DNA of 64,000 nt. It comes from Marinoscillum sp. 108. GTDB lineage: Bacteria; Bacteroidota; Bacteroidia; Cytophagales; Cyclobacteriaceae. The position numbers and the translations under genes are program-made. Where the stretch lies: contig NZ_LR734817.1 in assembly GCF_902506655.1 (NCBI RefSeq), forward strand, positions 1 through 64,000. The letters run 5' to 3'. This document shows, one piece after another, positions 53,745 through 62,783 of the stretch. Numbering within the stretch: position 1 is the stretch's first letter; each line of letters starts with the position of its first letter. A model generated the notes under the pieces. That model was not told the origin of the DNA. It did not search any database and saw nothing but the letters and a program-made list of their open reading frames with translations.

Positions 53745-54389
53745 ATGAAAAATTTATTCTTAATCTTCGTGTTGTCCTTCACCATGAGCTGCAATGGCAA
53801 CAGCAGTGCTTCACAGGCCGATCAGCAAGTGAGTGACCGGAACTATTCCACATTGGATACTGCTACTTTTGCCGGGGGCTGTTTCTGGTGCATTGAAGCA
53901 TCCTTTGAGCAGATCATGGGGGTGAAGGAAGCTGTGTCTGGTTACGCCGGAGGGGATCCTTCCACTGCAAAATATGAACTGGTGAGTTCAGGGCGGACCG
54001 AACATACTGAGACGGTTCAAATCTACTTCGACCCGGAAGTCATTGATTACAGTACCCTTCTGGACATCTTCTTCACGGCACACGACCCCACCCAACTCAA
54101 CAGACAAGGGCCTGATGTGGGCACTCAATACAGGAGCGCCATTTTTTATCACAATGAAGAGCAAAAAGAACACGCAGAAAAAAAGATGGCTCAGCTTCAG
54201 TCGCGGTATTCAGGTAAGATTGTCACCCAGCTAAACCCTTACATAGCATTTTATGAAGCAGAGGCCTACCATCAAAATTATGAGAAAAACCACCCCTTCA
54301 ATCCATACATTATGAATGTCTCCAGGCCAAAGATCGAAAAGGTGAAGAAGCAATTTTCAGATCGCCTGAAAAAGGAAGCCCGAGACTGA
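53745..54389 (+). CDS. msrA: Peptide-methionine (S)-S-oxide reductase, lipoprotein
   Basis: 214 residues. A lipoprotein signal (FLIFVLSFTMSC, lipobox TMSC) precedes the MsrA fold with the catalytic GGCFWCIEASFEQ motif, GVSGYAGG-type region (VSGYAGGDPSTAKYE), HDPTQLNRQGPDVGTQYRSAIFY and a C-terminal YHQNYEKN. Predicted to repair oxidised methionine in envelope proteins rather than the cytoplasm. Confidence 0.95.
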   Translation: MKNLFLIFVLSFTMSCNGNSSASQADQQVSDRNYSTLDTATFAGGCFWCIEASFEQIMGVKEAVSGYAGGDPSTAKYELVSSGRTEHTETVQIYFDPEVIDYSTLLDIFFTAHDPTQLNRQGPDVGTQYRSAIFYHNEEQKEHAEKKMAQLQSRYSGKIVTQLNPYIAFYEAEAYHQNYEKNHPFNPYIMNVSRPKIEKVKKQFSDRLKKEARD

Positions 54390-54426
54390 TCAAAAATTTT
54401 TAAATTGTTTTCAAAAACCCAACCCT

Positions 54427-54837
54427 ATGAACAAGAGAAGATCGTTTTTTAATAAATCCTTATTATCCCTAGCGGGTTTGAGCCTTATGCCCACCATTCT
54501 AAAAGCCACACAAAAAGACAAAGTAATCAATGGCCGTTTTATCCATATGGTCTTCTTTTGGCTCAAGCCAGAGACGGATATCGCTGATTTTCAGCGGGCT
54601 ACCGAAAACTTTCTAATGCAGGTACCTGAGATCGTCAACTACCATCTGGGAGAACCTGCCGGTACTCCCCGCGAAGTGGTAAACAACACCTATTCGGTCA
54701 GCCTGGTGGTCACCTTTGCCAGTAAGGAGGATCAGGATATATACCAAAAACATCAGGCCCATCTGAAGTATATCGAGGAAAATAAGGACAAGTGGACCGA
54801 TGTAAAAATCTTTGATTCCTGGGGCAAGGAAGACTAG
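54427..54837 (+). CDS. Dabb family (stress-responsive A/B barrel) protein
   Basis: 136 residues. The N-terminus MNKRRSFFNKSLLSLAGLSLMPTI looks like a Tat signal (RRSFF). The rest is a Dabb ferredoxin-like barrel: HMVFFWLKPETDIADFQRATENFL, NYHLGEPAGTPREVV, VTFASKEDQDIYQKHQAHLKYIEENKDKW. Function unknown. 37 nt after msrA, so perhaps cotranscribed. Confidence 0.85.
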   Translation: MNKRRSFFNKSLLSLAGLSLMPTILKATQKDKVINGRFIHMVFFWLKPETDIADFQRATENFLMQVPEIVNYHLGEPAGTPREVVNNTYSVSLVVTFASKEDQDIYQKHQAHLKYIEENKDKWTDVKIFDSWGKED

Positions 54838-54847
54838 TTCCATAGCA

Positions 54848-54869
54848 CGGCAGGTTATTGCCGGGTTTT
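54848..54869 (+). terminator. Possible short terminator after Dabb gene
   Basis: Stem CGGCA, loop GGTTAT, arm TGCCG followed by GGTTTTT. Overlaps the stop codon of the convergent GAF gene. Short stem, so only probable. Confidence 0.4.
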
Positions 54870-56054
54870 TACCACTGAGAAAAGTAGCATAACCCGGCCA
54901 TCTTCCATTCTTACAGATACGGTTGGGTCCTCATCAGTATGAGTTTTCAGCTCTTTGACTATCTCCAACAGTTCCGCCTCGGGCATGCCCCTGGCCTCCA
55001 GCACCAAAGCAGCATTGGAATCACCAGATTCCATGGTGATACGGATCTTTTCATGGAGGCTTAAATTGACCATTCTGGAGGCAAACATGGAGAGTGTCAT
55101 CGCCAACAGCGAAACTCCGAATGGTCTGGGAGTGGAGACAAAAATATCCTCCTCTATTTCAGGTAAGAGCACCCCACCACTTTGTACGGTGCTGTGTCTC
55201 GCGAGCTCACGACCAGAGATGGCAATTTCTGATAATAAAGTAGTGGTAGATGAATGAAACACGTGCTCCAGGGCATCGATGGAATCCTCTGCATCATCCA
55301 CACTTACTGTGATATCATACAGCCCGTTCTGATATTTATCCAGTGCCTCCTTGGCTCGGGACAATGTCTTCAACATCTCCTCCTTGGAGAAGGTGCGTCC
55401 GTATAGCGAACGCTCTGCTATTCGCAAAAAAGTGCTCAATTCTAAAATGGTGGCATGTCCAACGTCAATTCCGGATCTGATCGGTTTGAGAAGACCCCGC
55501 AGTTCTACCAGGGCCGGAAAAGCAGCATGCTCCAAAAGCATGGCATTGGATTGATTCCTACGACTGGCCAGCGCTGAAAGCCTGCCATTCACCAGCATCG
55601 ATAGTTTTCTTAAATCATTGCGCTCGGTCTCTGTGAATTTACGGGGCTTGGTATCGAGTACACAGAGTGAACCTACCACCGTATCATTGATGGTGACCGG
55701 CATCCCCATGTACGCACGAATATCATATTGCTCCACCAGTTCCTTTGGAACTCTGTCATCCGTAAGAGCATTTTCCACTTCGAAAGATTCACCTGTAGCC
55801 ACCACAAACTGGCAAAAAGAAATGTCCCTATCAGTCCCTCGCATAGCCGCCAGGTCCTGTGGTAAACCATAGTGGGCTTTGAAGAACTGAACATGCTCCA
55901 TCACAAGCGTCACAAGGGCTATCGGGGTGTTGAGGTCACGAGCGGCCTCCTCTACGATCATCTTGAGCTTCTCATCATCGGCCTCCGCCAGAAGTTCACG
56001 ACTAAACACCGTATTGCGGTCTGATCGGGATCCTAAATCATTGATTTTATTCAT
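54855..56054 (-). CDS. GAF domain sensor protein
   Basis: 399 residues. Residues ~25-165 form a GAF domain (DLNTPIALVTLVMEHVQFFKAHYGLP, CQFVVATGESFEVENAL, VVGSLCVLDTKPRKFTETERNDL). A middle region of helices (residues ~175-290) resembles the dimerisation part of a histidine kinase, and the C-terminal ~130 residues resemble a degenerate ATPase-like region, but no H-box or G-boxes are seen. Probably a signalling protein of unknown output. Confidence 0.8.
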   Translation of the reverse strand: MNKINDLGSRSDRNTVFSRELLAEADDEKLKMIVEEAARDLNTPIALVTLVMEHVQFFKAHYGLPQDLAAMRGTDRDISFCQFVVATGESFEVENALTDDRVPKELVEQYDIRAYMGMPVTINDTVVGSLCVLDTKPRKFTETERNDLRKLSMLVNGRLSALASRRNQSNAMLLEHAAFPALVELRGLLKPIRSGIDVGHATILELSTFLRIAERSLYGRTFSKEEMLKTLSRAKEALDKYQNGLYDITVSVDDAEDSIDALEHVFHSSTTTLLSEIAISGRELARHSTVQSGGVLLPEIEEDIFVSTPRPFGVSLLAMTLSMFASRMVNLSLHEKIRITMESGDSNAALVLEARGMPEAELLEIVKELKTHTDEDPTVSVRMEDGRVMLLFSVVKTRQ

Positions 56055-56156
56055 TCAATCTTCATTCAATCCTCCCAGGGAATAAAAAATGTGCAATTAT
56101 GGTTAAGTTAAACGTAAATCCGAACGTACACAACCGCTTTAATCAATCGGGTTTCA

Positions 56157-59063
56157 TTACCTCCCGCAAATTTCCCTGTACGGGCAGAATCCGCATTTCT
56201 TGTGATCTGTGGTCTGATCAAAAGGTTGCTCCGCACTATACATCTCCGTGAGCACTTCACTCAATACCTGCTCAAACTCGGACTCATATTGATCAAAGTT
56301 AGAAACCCCTGTCTTCTGCTGGTTATCAAAAACTTTCCATTCAAAATCTTTGCTGAAAAGGTCGCGACTATTGAAAATACCCGGCTCTATCAGCTCATAG
56401 TCCCCGGTATATTTCTGCTTAAATAGGTAGCTGTAAAAAAACACCTGGAAAACGGCTTTCTTGCGGTTTTTGTCCTCACGATCTACCAGAGATTGCACTG
56501 TGGTGAAGACCTTTTCGTCCCGGCCAGTCTTATAATCTATCACTCGCACCTTGCCTTCTTTGATGTCCAGCCTATCGATGATCCCTTTGAGTTTTATATG
56601 CCTGGTCTTACCTCCGGTCTCCACCGGAAAATCAATGGAGTAGCCATCCCGACTATCGGCCTCCAGCCCCAGAATGCGATATGGAGCGTACTGCTTGTCG
56701 TATTCAAGTATTTTATGAATGAATTTGGTGAGAATATCTGCCGCTATGACTGACCGGCCTTCCAGCTGAAATTTCTTTTCATTCTTAATGCCATAGTGTT
56801 TGATAAACGCCTTATTGATGGCTCCCCGCACCCCTTCTCGAATCCAAAAAAGATCCTCCGGATATACGACATCACGCTTTTCACGCTTGATAAACTCCTT
56901 GTAAAGTAGTTCCATACTGTCGTGCAGAATGTTCCCAAACACCATGGGGTCCATCTCCTCCTGCACCACATCAGGTTCGTAGAGGCGTTCCACATATTTG
57001 AAGTAAAACTTCAGCCTGCAATCCAAGTAGGTATTGATGGCACTGGGTGTGAATGCCGATGGTCTGGTTTCACGATCGCCTTCAAAACCCTCGAGATAAC
57101 GTTCCATTTTACCCAGAATGACCTCATTTTTTTGAATCAAAATGGGTTTAGGCGCTTCGGTTTTTATGGGGCTAGCCAGTATGCGCTTGTGGATCGTAAA
57201 TTTCGATTCTACTTCAAGCTGCTGCACCAACCGGCTCAGCTCTCCATTCACGTTGAATTCTGCCACCGTATTGTAAAAGAAGTGGACATGACTAGCTCGC
57301 TGCAACAGTCGGTAAAAAAGATAAGCGTAAATAGCATCCTGATGATCAAAAACCGGGAGATTGAAGGCCTTTCGGATATTGTAGGGAATAAAAGATCCAC
57401 GCCGGGGAGCCGCAGGCCAGCTGTCTTCATTCATATTGAGAATAAAGACATGGTCGAAATCGAGATTTCGGGTCTCCAGGATACCCATCACCTGTAGGCC
57501 GTTCAAAGGTTCGCCGGTAAAAGGAATTTTCAATGTTCGTGCCAGCCTTCGGAATAACTTGATGAGAAAATCATAGCTCAGGCCCTCTGACCGTTCGCCC
57601 ATCATCTCATGTAGCTGACTTACATGCAGATAAAATCTGCTGATAAACTCAAGCTCCAGGTCATGACTCTTGTCTTTCCACGTGGCATAAAGCTCCTTCA
57701 AAATAGAAAGGAGGTATTCAAAGGCATTCTCTGGTTTTTGGAAAATCAGGGTGAAAATGGGGTGCTCTAAGACAATCTCTTCCTGATACAGGGTGATCCT
57801 GTTACGGCTCCTGATTTCACGCACCAGTTTTTTGATGGGCTCCTCTTCCAGCACATAAAGGAGCGGGTGCTCCAGCAGCTCAATCAATGGTTTGTAGTAA
57901 AAAGACGTACCATTGATCAGGTTATCCTTTCGCATGTTTTGAAGCAACAGCACACTCTCCAGCAGGCTGTAAACCGGCGTATCTTTCAAAGGATAACCCA
58001 TGGTAATGTTCACCTTATCAATCTCATCCGGGATGGCATGCAAGGTGGGGAAGAGCATGTGCTCCTTTGGGAGCACCACCACCGCGCGTTGCGGATCAAA
58101 AGATGGAGAAGCAGCCAGTTCTTTCAAAGTCTCCGCCAAAACTTTGGTTTGACCCACCTCGAGAGACACCCCTGTGGCATCCATATACTTTTCGGTTTCG
58201 AATCGCTTCGGCAAATCCTTCGGAAAGGTCTTTCCCAGCACACTGTCACTGCTATAATCCCGCAAGAAAAAACCGGCTTCCTGCCGAGGGTTGCTGAAGT
58301 AATAGTCATCCAGATCCCAAATCACCTGTGCATTCTCTTCCTGCACAAAGTGCTTGATGATCTTCTCTTCTGTATGGGTGAGGGCATTAAATCCTGCGAA
58401 ATACACCTTTCGGCCTGTACGCAATTGGGTTTCAGACAGGTGCTCCGTGATCTCTCTGTAGATCATTCCTCCATAGGCCTCCCCTCGCTTGCGCAAAGTG
58501 GCTTTGAACTCCGTGTAGATGGGCAGCAGGATTTTCCAGGTCTCCAGAAAGGCTTCCTGACTCTTGGTGGTCTTGGGTAAAAAGCTGGACCAAAAACTTT
58601 GAATGATACGTTTGTCCTCCTCATCCAAAAAATAAAACTCCTCATCCAGCTCCTTCTGAGACTTGATGCTCGTAAAAAGTTGCTCCGGATTGACCAGATA
58701 CTGATCGATCTCTTCAAAATCCCGAAGGATCATCTCGCCCCAAAAGAAGAACTGATCAAAGGTCTCCTCATTTTTCTGATGGGTTTTGTACACCTCAAAC
58801 AGCACAAAAATAGCCTCCAGGGTCTCTATGGATCTGGCGGTGCTAAACCGCCCCACAAAATCCTGCATGCTAGCCACCTCCGGCATCCAAATAGGCTTGG
58901 TGATGAATGCAGACAGCGACTGACGAAAAAACAATCCTGCCCGCCTGTTTGGGAATACTACGGTCACCTGATCAAGTTTCCCATCATTCTCCTTGAGAAT
59001 CCGGTCGGCCAGCTCTGAGATAAAAGTGGGTGACGCACGCTTCTTTTCCTGATCCATTTTCAT
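56157..59063 (-). CDS. AddB-like helicase-nuclease subunit (PD-(D/E)XK)
   Basis: 968 residues. Inactive-helicase-like N-terminal half (VVFPNRRAGLFFRQSL), then a C-terminal PD-(D/E)XK nuclease: GIIDRLDIKEGKVRVIDYKTG. A four-cysteine iron-sulfur clamp is seen: TYLDCRLKF plus CGFCPYREIC at the C-terminus (C-x2-C-x5-C), as in AddB. With the next gene it would process double-strand breaks for recombination and degrade phage DNA. Its ATG overlaps the stop of the UvrD-like gene (ATGA). Confidence 0.85.
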   Translation of the reverse strand: MKMDQEKKRASPTFISELADRILKENDGKLDQVTVVFPNRRAGLFFRQSLSAFITKPIWMPEVASMQDFVGRFSTARSIETLEAIFVLFEVYKTHQKNEETFDQFFFWGEMILRDFEEIDQYLVNPEQLFTSIKSQKELDEEFYFLDEEDKRIIQSFWSSFLPKTTKSQEAFLETWKILLPIYTEFKATLRKRGEAYGGMIYREITEHLSETQLRTGRKVYFAGFNALTHTEEKIIKHFVQEENAQVIWDLDDYYFSNPRQEAGFFLRDYSSDSVLGKTFPKDLPKRFETEKYMDATGVSLEVGQTKVLAETLKELAASPSFDPQRAVVVLPKEHMLFPTLHAIPDEIDKVNITMGYPLKDTPVYSLLESVLLLQNMRKDNLINGTSFYYKPLIELLEHPLLYVLEEEPIKKLVREIRSRNRITLYQEEIVLEHPIFTLIFQKPENAFEYLLSILKELYATWKDKSHDLELEFISRFYLHVSQLHEMMGERSEGLSYDFLIKLFRRLARTLKIPFTGEPLNGLQVMGILETRNLDFDHVFILNMNEDSWPAAPRRGSFIPYNIRKAFNLPVFDHQDAIYAYLFYRLLQRASHVHFFYNTVAEFNVNGELSRLVQQLEVESKFTIHKRILASPIKTEAPKPILIQKNEVILGKMERYLEGFEGDRETRPSAFTPSAINTYLDCRLKFYFKYVERLYEPDVVQEEMDPMVFGNILHDSMELLYKEFIKREKRDVVYPEDLFWIREGVRGAINKAFIKHYGIKNEKKFQLEGRSVIAADILTKFIHKILEYDKQYAPYRILGLEADSRDGYSIDFPVETGGKTRHIKLKGIIDRLDIKEGKVRVIDYKTGRDEKVFTTVQSLVDREDKNRKKAVFQVFFYSYLFKQKYTGDYELIEPGIFNSRDLFSKDFEWKVFDNQQKTGVSNFDQYESEFEQVLSEVLTEMYSAEQPFDQTTDHKKCGFCPYREICGR

Positions 59064-62000
59064 ACCGGTTCCACACTTAAATCACTCAAATAAACCAAAT
59101 AACCCCGCACACCAGGGTACTCCATTTCCTTCAAAATACGAATGTACTCTGCCACCTGACTTTTGTCCTTGCTCCGCTTGGTCCCGGTTTTGAAATCTAT
59201 CACAATGGTTTCTTTCTCTGATCTATTGATCCGGTCTATTCGCTTAAAATCCCCTCCGGGGAGCAATATGGGCACCTCATTGGCCACCATCCATTGAGGG
59301 TCAAACCAGTCTGCGAGCTCAGGGTGCGAAATAATGGTTTTCAGCTGCTCGTAATCCGAATGGTCAACATACTGGTCCAAATCACTGGTACAATGAATCT
59401 TGCTGAGCACCTCGTGCATTCTGATTCCCTGCAAAGTGGCATCCACAAAAACCGCCTCGCTAAGCTCGGCGGATCCTTTGATTTGTACGCTCACCTTGCT
59501 CCGCCACGGGGTGGAGAGGTATTCGGTCAGACCAAACTCCAGGGTGGACTGACGCACATTTTCCTTACCTGGGATTTCTCCTATGCGGTAGGCAGTTGCA
59601 GACTCATCCCAACCTTCAGTGTCACTCAGCAATGGGTGCATCAAATCATAGGTGCTTCCAAACTTCGCCTTGGGTTTCGGTAATTTAGCAAAGCCAATGA
59701 GCACCTCTATCGGTCTGGTAAAAGCTACGTAGAGAAGGTTCAAATTATCCAGATAGGCCTTTAACTTTTCTTGATAGTACGCCTCGGCCCAGTAGGTATT
59801 GGCGAGCTTGGAGCTATACTTCAGGGGTATCACCGGCAGCCTGTTAAAAGGGGCATCAGCCAGAGCACCCTCGCACCATAAAATGTTGTCTTTGGTGCCA
59901 TCATGGTCAAACCCCCATCCCAAAAACGGCAAAATCACCACAGGAAACTCCAGGCCTTTGGCTTTATGAATCGTCAGGATCTTTATGGCGTTGTTGTCAT
60001 TTGAGATTTGGATGGCCCGTTCTTTTCGCACCTCTTCCCACCATTCTAGAAATGAAGGGATATCCCCGCGTTCATTTTTGGAATAATCCAGAACCGCATC
60101 TTGAAAACCCTGCAAATAAGTGAACTCCTGCTTGAATGTATTCAATTCGAAAATCCGCACGATACCCTCCACCAGCTCATAGAGCGGGAGTGTTTTCATA
60201 TATTCTTTGTGCTTGATAAACTCATTGGGTACAACCTCTTTCCATTCCCGATAAGAGGCAAATATCCCACTCTCAGTAATCTCTTCCTGTGAAATGTACC
60301 TTCGGTACTCATAGAGCCACTCATTCAAAACAATGGTGTTTTTCTCGTCGTTCAGCCACTTGATGAGTGAAACAATAAACCTGACCAGATGGCTGGATGT
60401 GAGGTACAGGGCCTCACTACTCACCACATCATATTTCAAGTCAGGATCTGCCTCTTCTGAATTCCTGAATGCCAAAAATGCGTCAGCCACCTTTCTGCCC
60501 TCGCTACTATATCTCGTCAGAATGGCCATATCCCTCAGTTCGTAGCCCTTTCTCTGCAGATCTTCTGCATAGCGAATAGTCCGGGTGATGGCTTCATCTG
60601 CCCATTTCTCATCATCCCCAGTATCATCGTCAGAGATAAACTCAAGGCTCACACTGCCCTGGGGCACAGCTTCTTCTTTTGAGCCCTTTTGAGCCACATC
60701 AGAGAAGGTATCAAATACCTCACTCACACGGTCAGCAACCCTTTGCTTCAATACCGGATCCAGTACGTTATCTGTCTGATTAAAAAAATGGTCTTTGGAA
60801 AAATCTCTGGCTGACTCAAAAAAGAAATTATTGAAGTCAATTATCCGCTGATCACTCCGCCAGTTGGTATCCAGATTATGCGCTTCTACATGATAGTCGC
60901 CAATATCGTCTTTTAGCCTGTTTTGAAGCAACTCCCATTCACCTCCTCTGAAGCGGTAAATGGATTGCTTTACATCCCCGACCACCATGCTGAAATTACC
61001 CTCATCGGTGGTATTCTTCACCAGTGGCATAAAGTTTTCCCATTGAAAAGCAGAGGTATCCTGAAACTCATCGATGAGGTAATGACTATAGTTGGAGCCC
61101 ACCTTTTCATAGATATAGGGGGTATCACTATCGCTAATAATCTGATGGAGAAAATCCGGCAAATCTGCGATCAACATCACGTCATTCTCATCCCGATAGT
61201 TCTGAATGTACTTATTGACCTGCGCCAGAATACCAAAGGTGAAGAGGTAACGCTGCACTTCCAGGCTGGAGGCATAGCGAACAAAATGCTGATCTATATA
61301 ATTGATCGTTTGGCTGTACTTCGGCAGAATGAAGGACTCCAAATAATGATTCAGGTGTCCCTTCTTCAAATTTGGCTTTGTCAGCCATGCCTCCAGGTTA
61401 TCCATAGCCGCCCGCCTGGGTTCGCTTATCTCAAAATCAAGCGCTTCCAATTTTTGGAATAGTCCGGCAGGACCTCCTTTTCCACGGGAGAAATCACCCA
61501 CAGTCAACCCCTCCTGCTCCAGGTATTCGGAGAATTCCCTGCTAAACCTTTTGACCTGGTTTTCGAAACCAAATCTGATCTCATTGAGCTCCTTTTTCAG
61601 CTTGTCAAAATACCCCGGAGTTTCACTGAGCTTCAAAACCGCCGCTGAATGTTTTTTGAATTCATCTTTCAGTATCTCTCCGGAAAGCGCCGTAATGTCT
61701 CTTCTAAAATCCCAGGATTTTCCATCTTCCACCTTGAACTCCGCAAACTCAGTCAACCAGCTCCGTAGCTGCTTCTTGTCCGCCTCGCCTATTTCCTGAA
61801 GCATCTTGTCGATCACTCTCTCCAGGACTGTTTTCTGATCCAGATCTATGGTGAACGTTCCCTGAAGACCCATCTCCCTGGCAAAGGATCGGATTACCTG
61901 ATTGAAGAAACTGTCAATGGTGACAATACTAAACCGGCCATACTGGTGCAGGATATCGCTCAACGTTGCAGAAGCACGCTTTTGGAGTTCGCCTTTGCCA

Positions 62001-62239
62001 ATTCCAAGATCGGCACAGAGATCTGCTTCCATGGGGTGAGCCTCTCCTGCTGCCAGGGTCTTGAGGATGGCCACGATCCGATTCTTCATCTCCTCGGTGG
62101 CTTTGTTGGTAAAGGTCACACCGAGAATATGTCGGAAAGCGGCTGGGCGCCCCAACGCAATGGTCAGATAAGATCTGGCCAGGGTGAAAGTTTTACCTGA
62201 TCCGGCTCCTGACCGGTAAATATGGAATGGTTTTGACAT
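59060..62239 (-). CDS. AddA-like UvrD helicase with C-terminal nuclease
   Basis: 1059 residues. Superfamily 1 helicase motifs: Walker A RSGAGSGKTFTLARSYL (~residues 10-17), Walker B LIDEFQDTSAFQWENF, motif III VGDVKQSIYRFRGGE, motif V KILTIHKAKGLEFPVV and motif VI LLYVAFTRP. The C-terminus carries a RecB-type nuclease motif (VIDFKTGTKRSKDKSQVAEYI). Together with the AddB-like gene it forms an AddAB-type enzyme. Translation coupled through ATGA. Divergent from the TonB-domain gene. Confidence 0.9.
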   Translation of the reverse strand: MSKPFHIYRSGAGSGKTFTLARSYLTIALGRPAAFRHILGVTFTNKATEEMKNRIVAILKTLAAGEAHPMEADLCADLGIGKGELQKRASATLSDILHQYGRFSIVTIDSFFNQVIRSFAREMGLQGTFTIDLDQKTVLERVIDKMLQEIGEADKKQLRSWLTEFAEFKVEDGKSWDFRRDITALSGEILKDEFKKHSAAVLKLSETPGYFDKLKKELNEIRFGFENQVKRFSREFSEYLEQEGLTVGDFSRGKGGPAGLFQKLEALDFEISEPRRAAMDNLEAWLTKPNLKKGHLNHYLESFILPKYSQTINYIDQHFVRYASSLEVQRYLFTFGILAQVNKYIQNYRDENDVMLIADLPDFLHQIISDSDTPYIYEKVGSNYSHYLIDEFQDTSAFQWENFMPLVKNTTDEGNFSMVVGDVKQSIYRFRGGEWELLQNRLKDDIGDYHVEAHNLDTNWRSDQRIIDFNNFFFESARDFSKDHFFNQTDNVLDPVLKQRVADRVSEVFDTFSDVAQKGSKEEAVPQGSVSLEFISDDDTGDDEKWADEAITRTIRYAEDLQRKGYELRDMAILTRYSSEGRKVADAFLAFRNSEEADPDLKYDVVSSEALYLTSSHLVRFIVSLIKWLNDEKNTIVLNEWLYEYRRYISQEEITESGIFASYREWKEVVPNEFIKHKEYMKTLPLYELVEGIVRIFELNTFKQEFTYLQGFQDAVLDYSKNERGDIPSFLEWWEEVRKERAIQISNDNNAIKILTIHKAKGLEFPVVILPFLGWGFDHDGTKDNILWCEGALADAPFNRLPVIPLKYSSKLANTYWAEAYYQEKLKAYLDNLNLLYVAFTRPIEVLIGFAKLPKPKAKFGSTYDLMHPLLSDTEGWDESATAYRIGEIPGKENVRQSTLEFGLTEYLSTPWRSKVSVQIKGSAELSEAVFVDATLQGIRMHEVLSKIHCTSDLDQYVDHSDYEQLKTIISHPELADWFDPQWMVANEVPILLPGGDFKRIDRINRSEKETIVIDFKTGTKRSKDKSQVAEYIRILKEMEYPGVRGYLVYLSDLSVEPV

Positions 62240-62420
62240 GGACTTTTAAAGATAGCAAAGGGGTGGTCTTGATCGCTCCTGAAGAAGAAAATTAGTCGTC
62301 AAATAGCGAACATGACGCGCACTCCTCTTCCCCAAAAACTTAATGTTACGTAATTGTTAATTAATTAATATTTGATTAACATTACCATATCAATTAAGTA
62401 ATACATCAATTTATAATCAC

Positions 62421-62783
62421 ATGAAAAAATACATATTTTCCCTTGCTCTATTAACAGTTGCAGTACTAGCTTTTGCCACCTCTGATTCTAATCTATCCCT
62501 ACAGGCAAAGGCCATTAATCTGGACGAAGTGGCGGAAAGTATCAAGTACCCTACAATGAGCAACGAAAGTGGCATTGAAGGCACCGTGATTATGTATCTG
62601 GAGATTGACGCTGAAGGTAATATTTCAAATACTACAGCACTTGCATACCCATGTAGCAAACTAAAAGAAACGGTTGAGCTAGCGCTCAATGATCTGAAAT
62701 TCGAACCCGCAAGGAACATTGAAGGCGAGGCAGTAGCCAGCACCTTGCGAATTCCATTCGACTTTCAGCTAAAGATAGACTAA
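62421..62783 (+). CDS. Small TonB C-terminal domain protein
   Basis: 120 residues with a signal peptide (MKKYIFSLALLTVAVLAFATS) and a TonB C-terminal fold (INLDEVAESIKYPTMSNESGIEGTVIMYLEIDAEGNIS...VELALNDLKFEPA). There is no proline-rich spanning region or inner-membrane anchor beyond the signal, so it cannot be a full energy transducer; it may be an isolated periplasmic partner domain. Its stop interlocks with the argH stop (CTAA). Confidence 0.8.
   Translation: MKKYIFSLALLTVAVLAFATSDSNLSLQAKAINLDEVAESIKYPTMSNESGIEGTVIMYLEIDAEGNISNTTALAYPCSKLKETVELALNDLKFEPARNIEGEAVASTLRIPFDFQLKID

Noticed and set aside
53507-53745. Riboswitch or thermometer before msrA
   Set aside because: Only a 9-bp hairpin is seen; no conserved riboswitch motif recognised.
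57867-58580. 237-codon + strand frame inside the AddB-like gene
   Set aside because: Antisense shadow of a gene with clear motifs on the minus strand; no family features.
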